64,000 nucleotides of DNA from Paraglaciecola mesophila (GCF_009906955.1 NZ_CP047656.1:4091001-4155000); one strand, 5' to 3'. Positions 1 to 9,186 are shown, numbered from the stretch's first letter. The notes: generated from the letters alone by a model not told the origin. A program made the numbers and translations.

Positions 1-363
1 GCCGGCGTGGGCCACAAGCATGGAGTGGTTGATGGACATAGCCAACGGTTTTGTACGCAGCCAGTGGCAATATTTGGCAAAATCCCCTGAGGTAATTACA
101 TTGTCTAGTTTATCGCCTTTTTTCGCGCGTTTTACACCGCAATATATGGCTAATAGATTAAGATCGTGGTTTCCCAGAACGGTTTGAAAACTATCACCTA
201 ACTCATAAAGATACTGAAGCGTGTCTAAAGATTCAGAGCCTCGTCCTATAAGATCACCCACAGCATAAAGTGTGTCGGCTCCTGGGGCAAACCCGACTTT
301 ATTTAACAGGTTTTTTAGACCGCTTAAGCAGCCCTGTATATCACCAACGATGTAATCAGCCAT
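1..363 (-). CDS. apaH: Symmetrical bis(5'-nucleosyl)-tetraphosphatase, partial
   Basis: Hydrolyses Ap4A and related dinucleoside tetraphosphates to nucleoside diphosphates in the cytoplasm. Translation from the ATG at 363 begins MADYIVGDIQGCL and shows the calcineurin-type phosphoesterase signatures in order: GDIQGC, GDLIGRG and GNHDLN, which carry the metal-binding Asp, His and Asn residues. About 121 codons lie in the window; the C-terminal part runs off its left edge. It is the last visible gene of the lptD-surA-pdxA-rsmA-apaG-apaH operon, 13 bases after apaG, the same order as in E. coli. Identification is secure; completeness cannot be judged. Confidence 0.95.
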   Translation of the reverse strand, partial: MADYIVGDIQGCLSGLKNLLNKVGFAPGADTLYAVGDLIGRGSESLDTLQYLYELGDSFQTVLGNHDLNLLAIYCGVKRAKKGDKLDNVITSGDFAKYCHWLRTKPLAMSINHSMLVAHAG

Positions 364-376
364 AAGGAATTCGGGT

Positions 377-778
377 TTAATTGATCAGGTGTGGTACAGC
401 AAGGCGGAAAATATCAATCGGCACGCGAAACAGTGCGCCATCTTTATCCTGCATCTCATAAAAACCTTGCATAGAGCCCACTGGGGTATCAAGTACTGCG
501 CCGCTGGTGTATTGAAAACTATTTCCACTGTCTATTTGTGGCTGTTGACCGATTACGCCTGCACCTTCAACTTCAGATTGTTTGCCATTTCCATCAATAA
601 TGAGCCAATAACGGTTGATCAGTTGCACGCTCTCGTGGCTATTGTTGGCTATGGTAATTTCGTACGCAAAGGCATATTTATCTGCTTCGTTGGCAGCATG
701 CTCCGGCAAATGTTGGGTATTGACACTAACATTGATTTTGTCACTTAGCTCGTGACCAGAAACAAAAGGGGTGGTCAT
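377..778 (-). CDS. apaG: ApaG-domain protein (Co2+/Mg2+ efflux-associated)
   Basis: A 133-residue single-domain protein, close to the usual ~125 residues of ApaG. It has the characteristic fibronectin-III-like beta sandwich content, including YEITIANNSHESVQLINRYW, an IDGNGKQ segment, a GVIGQQPQI segment and GSMQGFYEM near the end. Its biochemical role is not settled; the family was named for its position next to apaH and has been linked to divalent-metal phenotypes. It starts directly after the rsmA stop codon and is followed by apaH, so it is almost certainly co-transcribed. No signal peptide or membrane segment is present, which fits a cytoplasmic protein. Confidence 0.93.
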   Translation of the reverse strand: MTTPFVSGHELSDKINVSVNTQHLPEHAANEADKYAFAYEITIANNSHESVQLINRYWLIIDGNGKQSEVEGAGVIGQQPQIDSGNSFQYTSGAVLDTPVGSMQGFYEMQDKDGALFRVPIDIFRLAVPHLIN

Positions 779-1585
779 TTAATTCTCCTGAACACTAAAC
801 GCAAGATCAGCTATTTGGCCGAATTGAGCCAATGATAAGTTCTCAGCTCGTAACTCAGGATTAATATCCAATGAAAGCAGTTGTGCTTCACTTACGCTTT
901 CTTTCAAGCTATTGCGTATGGTTTTGCGGCGTTGATTAAATGCTTGGGCGCAGACTCGATTGAGTACCTCTTCGCTTTTAACCGCCACAGGCCTTACTTT
1001 ATGAGGAATAAGGCGCACAACAGCTGAATCAACTTTAGGCGGTGGGTTAAACGCGCCTGGCGGTACGTGGATAACCGGCATAATTTGGCAGTGATATTGT
1101 GCCATGACCGATAAACGCCCGTAATTTTTGTTACCCGGCGAGGCCGCAAGTCTGTTCACGACTTCTTTTTGCAGCATAAAATGCATGTCTTGTACTTTAT
1201 GAGCAAAGGAAAACAAGTGGAACATCAAAGGAGTCGATATATTGTATGGCAAGTTTCCGAACACCCTAAGTGGGTTTTCTTCACTGAACAGCTCAGAAAA
1301 ATCAAATTTCAGGGCGTCTTGTTCAACGATGTTTAGCTTGCTGGCAATGAAGGGATGCGTGCGCAAACGTTGGGCAAGGTCACGGTCTAACTCGACTACC
1401 GTTAATTTATCGATGAGTTCGCACACAGGCTCCGTGATTGCACCTAAACCAGGGCCAATTTCCACCACATTTTGCCCCTTCTGTGGGTTAATGGCAGAGA
1501 CAATTTGATCGATGATGTAAGGGTCGTGAAGAAAGTTCTGACCGAAACGTTTTCTGGCTGTGTGGCCTAAGTGTTGTTTACTCAT
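779..1585 (-). CDS. rsmA: 16S rRNA (A1518/A1519-N6) dimethyltransferase RsmA/KsgA
   Basis: Dimethylates two adjacent adenines in helix 45 of 16S rRNA late in small-subunit assembly, using S-adenosylmethionine. The 268-residue product begins with the family hallmark ARKRFGQNFLHD, followed by the SAM-binding loop VVEIGPGLGAIT (near residue 42), the acidic VELDRD and the catalytic NLPYNIS motif (near residue 111). PGAFNPPPKVDSAVV is the conserved substrate-recognition segment. Length is normal. The start codon overlaps the pdxA stop by four bases (ATGA), indicating translational coupling; apaG follows immediately. Loss of this gene gives kasugamycin resistance in other bacteria. Confidence 0.97.
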   Translation of the reverse strand: MSKQHLGHTARKRFGQNFLHDPYIIDQIVSAINPQKGQNVVEIGPGLGAITEPVCELIDKLTVVELDRDLAQRLRTHPFIASKLNIVEQDALKFDFSELFSEENPLRVFGNLPYNISTPLMFHLFSFAHKVQDMHFMLQKEVVNRLAASPGNKNYGRLSVMAQYHCQIMPVIHVPPGAFNPPPKVDSAVVRLIPHKVRPVAVKSEEVLNRVCAQAFNQRRKTIRNSLKESVSEAQLLSLDINPELRAENLSLAQFGQIADLAFSVQEN

Positions 1586-2562
1586 TGTTTACTTTTTGCC
1601 AAAGAAATGGCTTCCTTAATAGCGATGCGGAAACTACCAACATCGGCTTGGCCTGTAGCGGCTAAATCGAGTGCGGTTCCATGATCCACTGAAGTACGGA
1701 TAAAGGGAAGTCCCAAAGTGATATTGACTGCCTGTCCAAAGCCTTTGTATTTTAACACAGGAAGACCTTGGTCGTGATACATAGCAAGTACTGTATCAGC
1801 TTGTTGTAAATACTTCGGATTAAAAATTGTATCCGCTGGTAGCGGCCCCGTGAGGCGAACGCCATCTTGACGCAATACTTCGAGAGCCGGAATGATAGTG
1901 TCGATTTCCTCGCGGCCTATATGCCCATCTTCGCCGGCATGAGGATTTAATCCGCAGACAAAAATATGAGGCTGGTCAATACCAAATTTGGTTTTAAGAT
2001 CGTGATCTATAATACGGATCACCCGGTCCAACTTAGGCCCAGTAATCGCAGCTGAAACTGCCGTTAGTGGAATGTGGGTTGTAGCAAGTGTCACACGTAA
2101 ACCTTCGGTAGCAAGCATCATCACCACTTCTGGCGTATTTGACTGCTCGGCGAAATATTCAGTATGACCGCTAAACGCAATACCCGCTTCATTGATAATG
2201 CCCTTGTGTACTGGACCTGTCACTAATGCTTGGCACTCACCACGTAAATTCATTTGGCAAGCCTGGTGCAGCGTATTGAGCACGTATTGACTGTTGGCTT
2301 CATTTAACTGTCCCGCTGTGACATTGGCGCACAGCGGAACATCCACAATATACAATGCGCCGGCGGGCTGTATGTCCTGACAATTTTCGCTGTAGGGCAA
2401 CAAATTGAGTGGCATGCCCAGCGCCTTTGCACGGTCGCGCATAAGGTCGGCGCTTGCAACCACTACCAAGATGGCTTGCCATTGCTGCTGAGCTAAGGCA
2501 ATCGTTAAATCAGGACCGACCCCGGCAGGTTCCCCCGGGGTAATCGCAAGCTTAATGGTCAT
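1582..2562 (-). CDS. pdxA: 4-hydroxythreonine-4-phosphate dehydrogenase
   Basis: Catalyses the NAD-dependent oxidation of 4-phosphohydroxy-L-threonine in the DXP-dependent pyridoxal-phosphate pathway. The 326-residue product starts with ITPGEPAGVGPDL, the typical N-terminus. The three metal-binding histidines are visible in SGHTEYFAE, GLNPHAGEDGHIG and MYHDQGLPVLKYKGF. GTALDLAATGQAD near the end is also conserved. The gene sits three bases after surA and overlaps rsmA by four bases, so it belongs to the same operon. A second gene of this pathway, pdxB, is also in the window at 61 kb, so the organism probably makes vitamin B6 by the E. coli route. Confidence 0.97.
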   Translation of the reverse strand: MTIKLAITPGEPAGVGPDLTIALAQQQWQAILVVVASADLMRDRAKALGMPLNLLPYSENCQDIQPAGALYIVDVPLCANVTAGQLNEANSQYVLNTLHQACQMNLRGECQALVTGPVHKGIINEAGIAFSGHTEYFAEQSNTPEVVMMLATEGLRVTLATTHIPLTAVSAAITGPKLDRVIRIIDHDLKTKFGIDQPHIFVCGLNPHAGEDGHIGREEIDTIIPALEVLRQDGVRLTGPLPADTIFNPKYLQQADTVLAMYHDQGLPVLKYKGFGQAVNITLGLPFIRTSVDHGTALDLAATGQADVGSFRIAIKEAISLAKSKQ

Positions 2563-2565
2563 CGT

Positions 2566-3861
2566 TTAGCTGTTGTCTTTTTTATCAAGTAATTCAACGT
2601 ATGCGCTGTCACGCATTTCTTTTAACCAAGCCTCGGTTTCTTCAGCAAACTTACGCTGGAACAACAATTGATACGCTTTGTCTTCTTTGCGCTTTTCAGT
2701 GGCGTCTTGCACACGTTTGTCCATCAGTTGCATTAAATGCCAACCGTGGGTAGAGCGTACAGGTTGGCTTATTTCGCCCACCTCTAGTTTCTGCAATGTG
2801 TCTCTAAAAGCTGGAACATATACGTTAGGGTCTGCCCAACCTAAATCCCCGCCGCGTAACGCCGAGCCTGGATCAGCAGAATGTTCTTTGGCCAATTCGG
2901 CAAAATCAGCTTCACCTGCAAGTAACTGTTTTCTGAATTCAATCAGCATTTTTTCAGCTTTTTCGTCGCTCAATATCACCGAAGGTTTAATCAAAATATG
3001 ACGCGATTTAAGTTCGGCTACTTCAACTTTTTCTATGCCGCGAATATCAATTATTTTTAATACGTGAAAACCCGCGCCACTGCGAATCGGGCCGATAAGA
3101 TCATCTTTGCTTGCGCCTTGCACGGCTTCGGCAAACAGAGTCGGCATAGAGTTAATGTTCATCCAACCTAAATCCCCCCCTTCAAGGGCCTTAGAGCCAG
3201 AAGAAGACGCTGTTGCTATCTTGGCGAATTCGGAGCCGTTATTCAGTAATTCGAGCACTTTTTCAGCTGTGTCTTTGGCTTTGCTTACATCTGCATCAGT
3301 TGGGTCTGGCGGAAAGCCAATCAATATATGCCCAAGGTGGTACTCAGCTTGTTGGCCGCCTTGCTCGTCAATTAACTTAACGAGATTACTAATTTCTTGC
3401 GGTGTAATGTAAATACGACGACGAACATTCGCACGGCGAACCTCACCAGAGATCAACTCTTTACGTACTTGCTCACGATAGACTTCAAAACTGACGCCTT
3501 CAGAAGCAAGACTTTGGCGCAGCTGTTCAACAGTGGTGCCGTCTTCTCTTGCAATATTGTCAATGGTTTGATCTAACTGAGGATCGCTAATTTGAATCCC
3601 CATGCGATCAGCCATTTGGCTTTGCAAACTATCAACGATCAGGCGCTCTATCGCTTGGGTACGTAGTACGCGATCCGATGGTAAAGTTTGATTATTGGTT
3701 ATCGCGTTACGCTTTACAGTACTGACTAGCTCTTCAATTTGGCTTTCCAGTACCACGCCCTGATCGACGATCACTGCCACATTGTCCAAGCGAGTTTGCT
3801 TGGCGAACGTGCTAAACGAAATAAATGCCAAAAGGGCAAAAGTGACTACAGTTAATTTCAT
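2566..3861 (-). CDS. surA: Periplasmic peptidyl-prolyl isomerase / chaperone SurA
   Basis: Periplasmic chaperone that escorts outer-membrane beta-barrel proteins, including LptD, to the Bam complex. The 431-residue product has a signal peptide (first ~20 residues, ending STFA-K), an N-terminal chaperone region, and two tandem parvulin-type PPIase domains at about residues 170-275 and 285-385. The parvulin signatures EYHLGHILIGF, GGDLGWMN, SRHILIK and GGDLGWADP are visible. It lies downstream of lptD, whose product is its best-known client, and upstream of pdxA. Length and domain order match the E. coli protein (428 residues). Confidence 0.97.
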   Translation of the reverse strand: MKLTVVTFALLAFISFSTFAKQTRLDNVAVIVDQGVVLESQIEELVSTVKRNAITNNQTLPSDRVLRTQAIERLIVDSLQSQMADRMGIQISDPQLDQTIDNIAREDGTTVEQLRQSLASEGVSFEVYREQVRKELISGEVRRANVRRRIYITPQEISNLVKLIDEQGGQQAEYHLGHILIGFPPDPTDADVSKAKDTAEKVLELLNNGSEFAKIATASSSGSKALEGGDLGWMNINSMPTLFAEAVQGASKDDLIGPIRSGAGFHVLKIIDIRGIEKVEVAELKSRHILIKPSVILSDEKAEKMLIEFRKQLLAGEADFAELAKEHSADPGSALRGGDLGWADPNVYVPAFRDTLQKLEVGEISQPVRSTHGWHLMQLMDKRVQDATEKRKEDKAYQLLFQRKFAEETEAWLKEMRDSAYVELLDKKDNS

Positions 3862-3929
3862 ATTTATGGTTACTTATTAATTAAAATTTACACCTAAGTG
3901 TTTGGGTTATATTTTTATTGTACATGGGG

Positions 3930-6137
3930 CTAATCTAACAGATAAGGCTGCCGATAGCCGAACAATCCATCTCTTAACATGTCGCGCCCTGAACTATCAC
4001 CGCCAATTCCTTTAAACAAGAATTGAATGGCGATACCTGAATCAAACTCGTCTGTGCTTTGTAGCCCGTCATCATCAAAACGACTGGTTAATTGACGCTG
4101 AGCGACAATGCGCAGTGCCCAGCAACAGGATTCATATTGAAAACCTGTGTAGCTTTCGATGGTCCGATGGCGCTCTATATCACGATACCAGCGGCCTACC
4201 CAATACCAGTCGCGAGTAATCGGCCAACTGGCAGTTAACCCCAATTGACTAATTTGCTCGCCAGACAAATCCCGCACAAATCTGTGGTTAAATTGCACCA
4301 TTTTGTCTCTGGCTAGTCGATATTCAAGGCCAATACTACTGCGCTCAACTTTGTCGGTTTCGGTGGATACTTGCACTTCGCTGTGAGCTAGCCACTTACT
4401 GCCGATGCGCCAATCCAACTCTGCTGCTAAGGCTGACCTGTCGTCTTCTTTACTTGCTGCTGTGACCTTGTTGTCTTCAAGATAGAAAATCTGACCCAAG
4501 CTAAGTTTAAATTGTTCCCTATTATCTTTATCAATTATGCGCGAGGTGACACCAAGGGTCACTTGATTTTGGTCGCTGATACGATCTAACCCAGTAAACT
4601 CCTGACCTCGGAACAATCCACCGAAATCGTTAAATAAGCGAGTTGTATCATATAAGCCGATATCTGATTGGTCTTGGTAACTGGTATACAAATATTGCGC
4701 TCTTGGCTCCAACGTTTGGGTTACATCTGAGCCGAACCAATGAGCTTGTCTTTCGAACACCAAGGCACCGTATAATTTGGCTTGACCTAATGTACGTGAC
4801 ACATCACGAGAAAGGTCGGTTCCTTCGATGTTTTCTTGGCGATATACGGTATGCATAACGGATGTTTCGGCGAGGAATTCGCCCCAACTGTTCTCAAGTG
4901 GCAGGCTTAAAGTGGGCGCTATATGGGCACGAGTCGCCTTAGGACTTGTGCCATTTGCATTGTCAAAACGAGCCAATTCCGAGTGAATGTCAAATTTAAA
5001 ACCAGCGGGTAAGTCACTTGTGTAATCAAGCTTTAGCTCAGGTAAAGCGCGGTAGGTATCGTCATGATCACCTAAAATTTCAAAGTCCCGCAGTTGTAAA
5101 CTGACATTCAAAGCATCAGAGTAATAGTGCAAGCCTAGGGTTCTGAACAAGTGAGTATCAGCTGAGTTGTAGTAGTTAGAGCCCAAGTCAACTATATAGT
5201 TATCATCACTCAAACCGTTGAAATCGACATTTACTTCCCAATTTTCGGATAAGGCCCCTTTATGGGTGAGTCTGTAAAAGTAGCGGTCTTCATTGGTGCT
5301 AGAGTCAGAATCGTTAGGCAAGTATTCAATATCGATCTGACCACTGTTTTGCTCAGTTAGGTAACGAAATTCCGTTTTTAACTGTAACCCTCGCTTTGTC
5401 ATATAGCGAGGCGTAATCGTCGCATCATATTGTTGGTCTAGGTTCAGATAGTATGGTTGCTCATAAGCAAATCCGGTACTACTACTGCTGCCTACCTTGG
5501 GGAATAACAAGCCAGTCTCTCTTGCATCCGTAACTGGAAAAGAATAATAAGGAAGATAGAAAATCGGAATGTCTTGCACATAAAACACCGCGTTTCGCGC
5601 GACACCGCGTGTTTCATCGGGTTTGACTTTGATGCTATCAGCACGGACTAACCAATCTTCTTGGCCTGTTGGGCACGTTGAAAAAGTGACGCCATTTAAT
5701 TGTAAACCTTGAGTTTGATCCACAACCAAAAGTTCCGCGTCCCCTCGCGCATTGAGCGTCGTTAATTCATATTGGGTGTCGGCAATTTCCATGCGGTTGT
5801 TTTGGGTGTTGAGCAGAACTTTCTGACTGGTAACACTTAGCTCAGGTGTTTGATAGGTAACATCTCCTGTTGCAATGAGCTGCTGGGTCGTACGGTCAAT
5901 TTGTGCTCGATTTGCTATAATTTGCGAATCTTTATTGGTTATTTCTACTTCGCCCTCAAATTCTGCGAAATTATCTTGCTGAATCGAGGTCATATTAGAT
6001 ATAACTTGAATTTGTCCGTTAGGCAGACGCTTCTCTACCACGAAAGTATTTGCAGGTGCTGGACATGTTTCCTGAGCTGCCGCACTAAGTGAGCATAACG
6101 AGAAACAGAGCACGTGAAGAGGTTGCTTGATTTTCAT
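3930..6137 (-). CDS. lptD: LPS-assembly protein LptD
   Basis: Outer-membrane barrel that, with LptE, inserts lipopolysaccharide into the outer leaflet. I place the start at the ATG at 6137, giving about 735 residues with a clean signal peptide (MKIKQPLHVL...SLSAAA-Q). An in-frame TTG at 6194 would add 19 residues before that signal peptide and is unlikely. The N-terminal OstA-like beta-jellyroll (EFEGEVEIT, RAQIDRTTQQLIATGDV) is followed by the barrel. Four cysteines expected for the two interdomain disulfides are visible: ETCPAP near the N-terminus, FSTCPTG, and the adjacent pair in YESCCWAL near the C-terminus. First gene of the surA-pdxA-rsmA-apaGH operon. Confidence 0.96.
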   Translation of the reverse strand: MKIKQPLHVLCFSLCSLSAAAQETCPAPANTFVVEKRLPNGQIQVISNMTSIQQDNFAEFEGEVEITNKDSQIIANRAQIDRTTQQLIATGDVTYQTPELSVTSQKVLLNTQNNRMEIADTQYELTTLNARGDAELLVVDQTQGLQLNGVTFSTCPTGQEDWLVRADSIKVKPDETRGVARNAVFYVQDIPIFYLPYYSFPVTDARETGLLFPKVGSSSSTGFAYEQPYYLNLDQQYDATITPRYMTKRGLQLKTEFRYLTEQNSGQIDIEYLPNDSDSSTNEDRYFYRLTHKGALSENWEVNVDFNGLSDDNYIVDLGSNYYNSADTHLFRTLGLHYYSDALNVSLQLRDFEILGDHDDTYRALPELKLDYTSDLPAGFKFDIHSELARFDNANGTSPKATRAHIAPTLSLPLENSWGEFLAETSVMHTVYRQENIEGTDLSRDVSRTLGQAKLYGALVFERQAHWFGSDVTQTLEPRAQYLYTSYQDQSDIGLYDTTRLFNDFGGLFRGQEFTGLDRISDQNQVTLGVTSRIIDKDNREQFKLSLGQIFYLEDNKVTAASKEDDRSALAAELDWRIGSKWLAHSEVQVSTETDKVERSSIGLEYRLARDKMVQFNHRFVRDLSGEQISQLGLTASWPITRDWYWVGRWYRDIERHRTIESYTGFQYESCCWALRIVAQRQLTSRFDDDGLQSTDEFDSGIAIQFLFKGIGGDSSGRDMLRDGLFGYRQPYLLD

Positions 6138-6291
6138 ACGGTAGGGTAAAAAGGCAGCCTGATAATGGTTAAAGTCACGGGAGTTAAGCTCCAATTTTAA
6201 GGGTTTCGCGCAGATTTACTAGTAAACTTGCAAAAAAAGCGATATTTCGCCATTCTTCGCTGTCAAATTTTACCCCAACATGAGGTCCTAA

Positions 6292-7329
6292 GTGAGCCCA
6301 TTGGCACAAAGACAAGCACAATTGATGGATTGGATTAATCATTCCACACCTTTTTTGTGTCAACAATTACACATGGTTTACGGTGATGCCAGCTTTAGGC
6401 GTTATTTTCGCTTCACCTTTGATGAGCGCACGATTATCGCAGTAGATGCTCCACCAACGTTTGAAGACAGCGAAAAATTTGCCTTAGTTGCAGAGTCTTT
6501 CGCTGCTAACGGTTTGCGCGTGCCGGATATATTGGCCGCAGACCACACGTTAGGCTTTTATTGTCTCAATGATTTTGGTGATGAGCAATTGGCTCATCAA
6601 CTAAATGACCATAGTTGTCACCAGTTGTACCCAAAAGCCTTAGCACTTTTGCCAAAGGTACAGCAATGTACAGCTACAGCTCAAGCAACTTTACCCGCCT
6701 ATGATCACAAACTATTTACCCGAGAGTTTGAAATATTCACTCAATGGTTATTAGATGTGCATTTGGGGTATCGTTTGACGGCTGAACAGCACGCTATGCT
6801 GAACGATACATTCAATGTATTAGCAGACAATTTCTTTGAGCAACCTAAAGTTGGTGTGCATCGCGACTTTCACTCCCGTAATCTAATGATGCTACAAAAT
6901 AATGAGATTGGCGTCATTGATTTTCAAGACGCAGTGGTTGGCCCTATCACATATGATGCGGTGTCTTTGCTGCGCGATTGTTATCGACGTTGGCCCGATA
7001 AATGGGTGAGCAATTGGTTAGCTGCGTTTCAACAGCAGTTTTATCCGCAATACCCACTTGTTAAATTCACTCGCTGGTTTGACCTAACAGGCATGCAACG
7101 GCACATCAAAGCCAGTGGTATATTTGCTCGTTTGCATCACAGAGATGGAAAAAGTGACTATTTAGAGGATATTCCACGAACCTTGGGATATATGGTGGAT
7201 ATAGGTAAGCAATATCCCGAGCTTCAGGCGTTCGTACAATTTGTTGAACAAGAAGTTCTACCGAGTGTACTGGCGTTAGCCAATTCAGCGAAAGGTAAGG
7301 TAGTGTTACTTGCAGGCAGTAAACGCTAA
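6292..7329 (+). CDS. amgK: N-acetylmuramate/N-acetylglucosamine kinase, AmgK-like
   Basis: A 345-residue aminoglycoside-phosphotransferase-fold kinase. The Brenner-type catalytic loop VHRDFHSRNLM (near residue 190) and metal-binding VIDFQDAVVGP are intact. In Pseudomonas, AmgK phosphorylates the anomeric carbon of MurNAc, and its gene lies beside murU and near lptD; both features hold here, so I infer the same role in peptidoglycan sugar recycling. Start is GTG at 6292, preceded by GAGGT six bases upstream. The gene diverges from lptD across a 154-base gap. A broader sugar or amino-sugar kinase activity cannot be excluded from sequence alone. Confidence 0.85.
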   Translation: MSPLAQRQAQLMDWINHSTPFLCQQLHMVYGDASFRRYFRFTFDERTIIAVDAPPTFEDSEKFALVAESFAANGLRVPDILAADHTLGFYCLNDFGDEQLAHQLNDHSCHQLYPKALALLPKVQQCTATAQATLPAYDHKLFTREFEIFTQWLLDVHLGYRLTAEQHAMLNDTFNVLADNFFEQPKVGVHRDFHSRNLMMLQNNEIGVIDFQDAVVGPITYDAVSLLRDCYRRWPDKWVSNWLAAFQQQFYPQYPLVKFTRWFDLTGMQRHIKASGIFARLHHRDGKSDYLEDIPRTLGYMVDIGKQYPELQAFVQFVEQEVLPSVLALANSAKGKVVLLAGSKR

Positions 7330-7351
7330 TCAACTGAGTCGCTACTAATAA

Positions 7352-8092
7352 ATGAATAAACAGATTAATACAGCAATGATTTTAGCGGCAGGACGCGGCG
7401 AGCGTATGCGGCCATTAACCGATACTACGCCTAAGCCCTTGCTAGAAGTACACGGCAAGCCCTTGATTGAATACCATATCGAACGTTTAGCCGCCGCCGG
7501 TATTAAACGCATAGTGATAAACCATGCATGGCTTGGCGAGCAAATTGTTCAGCGTATCGGCAATGGCTCGCGATTTAACGTGGATATCGTGTATTCCAAA
7601 GAGGAAACCGCACTAGAAACCGCAGGAGGTATCAAAAAAGCACTCCCGCACTTGTGTGAACACAATGATAGCGATGCGTTTTTAGTGGTCAATGGTGACG
7701 TATTTACTGACATTTGCTTTGCCAATTTACTCGAAAACCTGAGAGAGCACGTTACAGGTTTAAAGAAAGAGTTGCTGCTAGCCCACTTGATATTAGTGCC
7801 AAACCCCCCACACAACCCTGAGGGGGATTTTTACTTGCATGGTTGTAATGTGAGCAAAGAACAAAGCGGTGACACGAAAATAGAACAGTGTCGTTCAAAC
7901 AAGTATACCTTTAGCGGTATCGGTGTGTACCGCAAAGCGTTGTTCGACAATATATCGCAAGCAAGTCAACGTTTAGCGCCTGTGCTGGTAGACGCGATGA
8001 CAAAAAATCAAGTAAGCGGAAGTTTGTACCAAGGTGTATGGGTTGATATAGGTACGCCTGAGCGCTTAACGCAATTGAATGCGCAGCGTTGA
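7352..8092 (+). CDS. murU: N-acetylmuramate-1-phosphate uridylyltransferase, MurU-like
   Basis: A 246-residue nucleotidyltransferase that would convert MurNAc-1-phosphate to UDP-MurNAc. The N-terminal signature AMILAAGRGERMRPLT, then TPKPLLEVHGKPLI, is the nucleotide-binding and Lys-containing motif; VVNGDVF supplies the metal-binding Asp, and VWVDIGTPERL closes the family. It starts 22 bases after amgK. Together the two form the recycling shortcut that bypasses MurA, which in Pseudomonas gives intrinsic tolerance to fosfomycin. The segment around residues 145-185 contains a loop (NPEGDFYLHGCNV...) typical of this group. Compared with RmlA-type enzymes it is short, as expected for MurU. Confidence 0.88.
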   Translation: MNKQINTAMILAAGRGERMRPLTDTTPKPLLEVHGKPLIEYHIERLAAAGIKRIVINHAWLGEQIVQRIGNGSRFNVDIVYSKEETALETAGGIKKALPHLCEHNDSDAFLVVNGDVFTDICFANLLENLREHVTGLKKELLLAHLILVPNPPHNPEGDFYLHGCNVSKEQSGDTKIEQCRSNKYTFSGIGVYRKALFDNISQASQRLAPVLVDAMTKNQVSGSLYQGVWVDIGTPERLTQLNAQR

Positions 8093-8145
8093 AATAGAGC
8101 GCATAACGCGTGTGCGAGTAAATAAATGTTTAAACAGGGTAAATA

Positions 8146-9000
8146 ATGATTGGTAAGATTTTAGGCACCATTTTTGGCTTTATGTTCGGGCGCATCCCCG
8201 GCGCTATTTTAGGCTTTATCGTCGGACATATGTTCGACAAAGGCTATAGCCAAGACTTTAACCAAATGGGCGGTTTCAGCGGATTTTTTACCAGCCAAGA
8301 TGATTTCAAAAAGCAGGCAATATTTTTTCACGCCCTGTTTTCGGTCATGGGGCATATCGCGAAAGCTGACGGCAAAGTCAGCGATATAGAAATAAAAATG
8401 GCCAGCTCATTAATGGATCAGATGGGGCTAGAAGGAGACACGCGTAAAGAAGCCCAGCAGGCCTTTCGCGATGGAAAAGAAGCTGATTTCGCGTTAAAAG
8501 ACATTATTTTAGAGCTAAAAGAATCTTGCCATGGTCGCAGAGATATTTTGCAGGTCTTTTTAGAAATTCTCATTCAAGCGGCATATGTTGATGGAAGATT
8601 AGATAAGGCCGAACAAAAAGTGCTTGAAACCGCGGCGCTGCACTTAGGATTCAAGCAAAACGAATTACTTTACTTATTGTCTGTGTATGAAGCCGAAATA
8701 CGCTTTCGTCAGCGTGGTGGCCAAAGAAGCGGTCAGTCTTCCCATCGCACCCATCAAGGAAGTCAGTCTACCTACTCTTCTCAACAGTCATTAAAGGACG
8801 CGTACCAAATCCTTGGCGTGAGTGAATCAGATGATGATAAAGCCGTGAAAAAAGCGTATCGCAAATTGATGAGTGAAAATCATCCGGATAAATTGGTGTC
8901 GAAAGGGCTACCTAAGCAAGCGCTAGAAATCGCAAAAAATAAGGCACAAGATATTCAAGCAGCCTATGAAATGATTAAAGAAAAGCGGGGCATGCGCTGA
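8146..9000 (+). CDS. djlA: Membrane-anchored J-domain co-chaperone DjlA
   Basis: Co-chaperone that stimulates DnaK at the inner membrane. The 284-residue product has an N-terminal transmembrane segment rich in glycine (residues ~1-32, FGFMFGRIPGAILGFIVG), which in E. coli drives dimerisation, a TerB-like helical domain (residues ~50-180), a polar linker of Gln/Ser/Gly (residues ~185-210) and a C-terminal J domain with the essential HPD in SENHPDKLV. Order and length match the family. It follows murU by 53 bases on the same strand and may be part of the same transcript. It is followed by a perfect 8-base stem without a U tract. Confidence 0.95.
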   Translation: MIGKILGTIFGFMFGRIPGAILGFIVGHMFDKGYSQDFNQMGGFSGFFTSQDDFKKQAIFFHALFSVMGHIAKADGKVSDIEIKMASSLMDQMGLEGDTRKEAQQAFRDGKEADFALKDIILELKESCHGRRDILQVFLEILIQAAYVDGRLDKAEQKVLETAALHLGFKQNELLYLLSVYEAEIRFRQRGGQRSGQSSHRTHQGSQSTYSSQQSLKDAYQILGVSESDDDKAVKKAYRKLMSENHPDKLVSKGLPKQALEIAKNKAQDIQAAYEMIKEKRGMR

Positions 9001-9033
9001 GCATAAAATTCCACGTCATCTCCTTATGACTCG

Positions 9034-9062
9034 CGAGCGGCTATTTTCAAAGCCGCCGCTCG
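9034..9062. other. Inverted repeat downstream of djlA
   Basis: CGAGCGGC at 9034-9041 pairs perfectly with GCCGCTCG at 9055-9062 around a 13-base loop. It is 34 bases after the djlA stop. No T-run follows on either side, so it is not a classical intrinsic terminator; it could be a 3'-end stabilising hairpin. Confidence 0.5.
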
Positions 9063-9093
9063 TACCCATCACTTTGTATTCTTAATATGCCTC

Positions 9094-9141
9094 AAGCATT
9101 TTAAACGTACCAACGCTAAGCATTTTGAACGTGCCAACGCT
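9094..9141. repeat. 24-bp tandem duplication
   Basis: Two abutting 24-base units, 9094-9117 and 9118-9141, each beginning AAGCATTTT and ending CCAACGCT, differ at only two positions (both A to G). They lie about 50 bases upstream of the Fur-box candidate and 96 bases upstream of the TonB-receptor start. The duplication may double a regulator site or simply be a slippage product. Confidence 0.85.
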
Positions 9142-9186
9142 GTAAATGTAACAAATGTAAAAGTACTAGGCTTTTCGTTGCAAGTT

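Noticed and set aside
389..748. 119-codon plus-strand open frame
   Set aside because: It lies wholly opposite apaG, lacks a ribosome-binding site and any recognisable motif; it is an antisense shadow.
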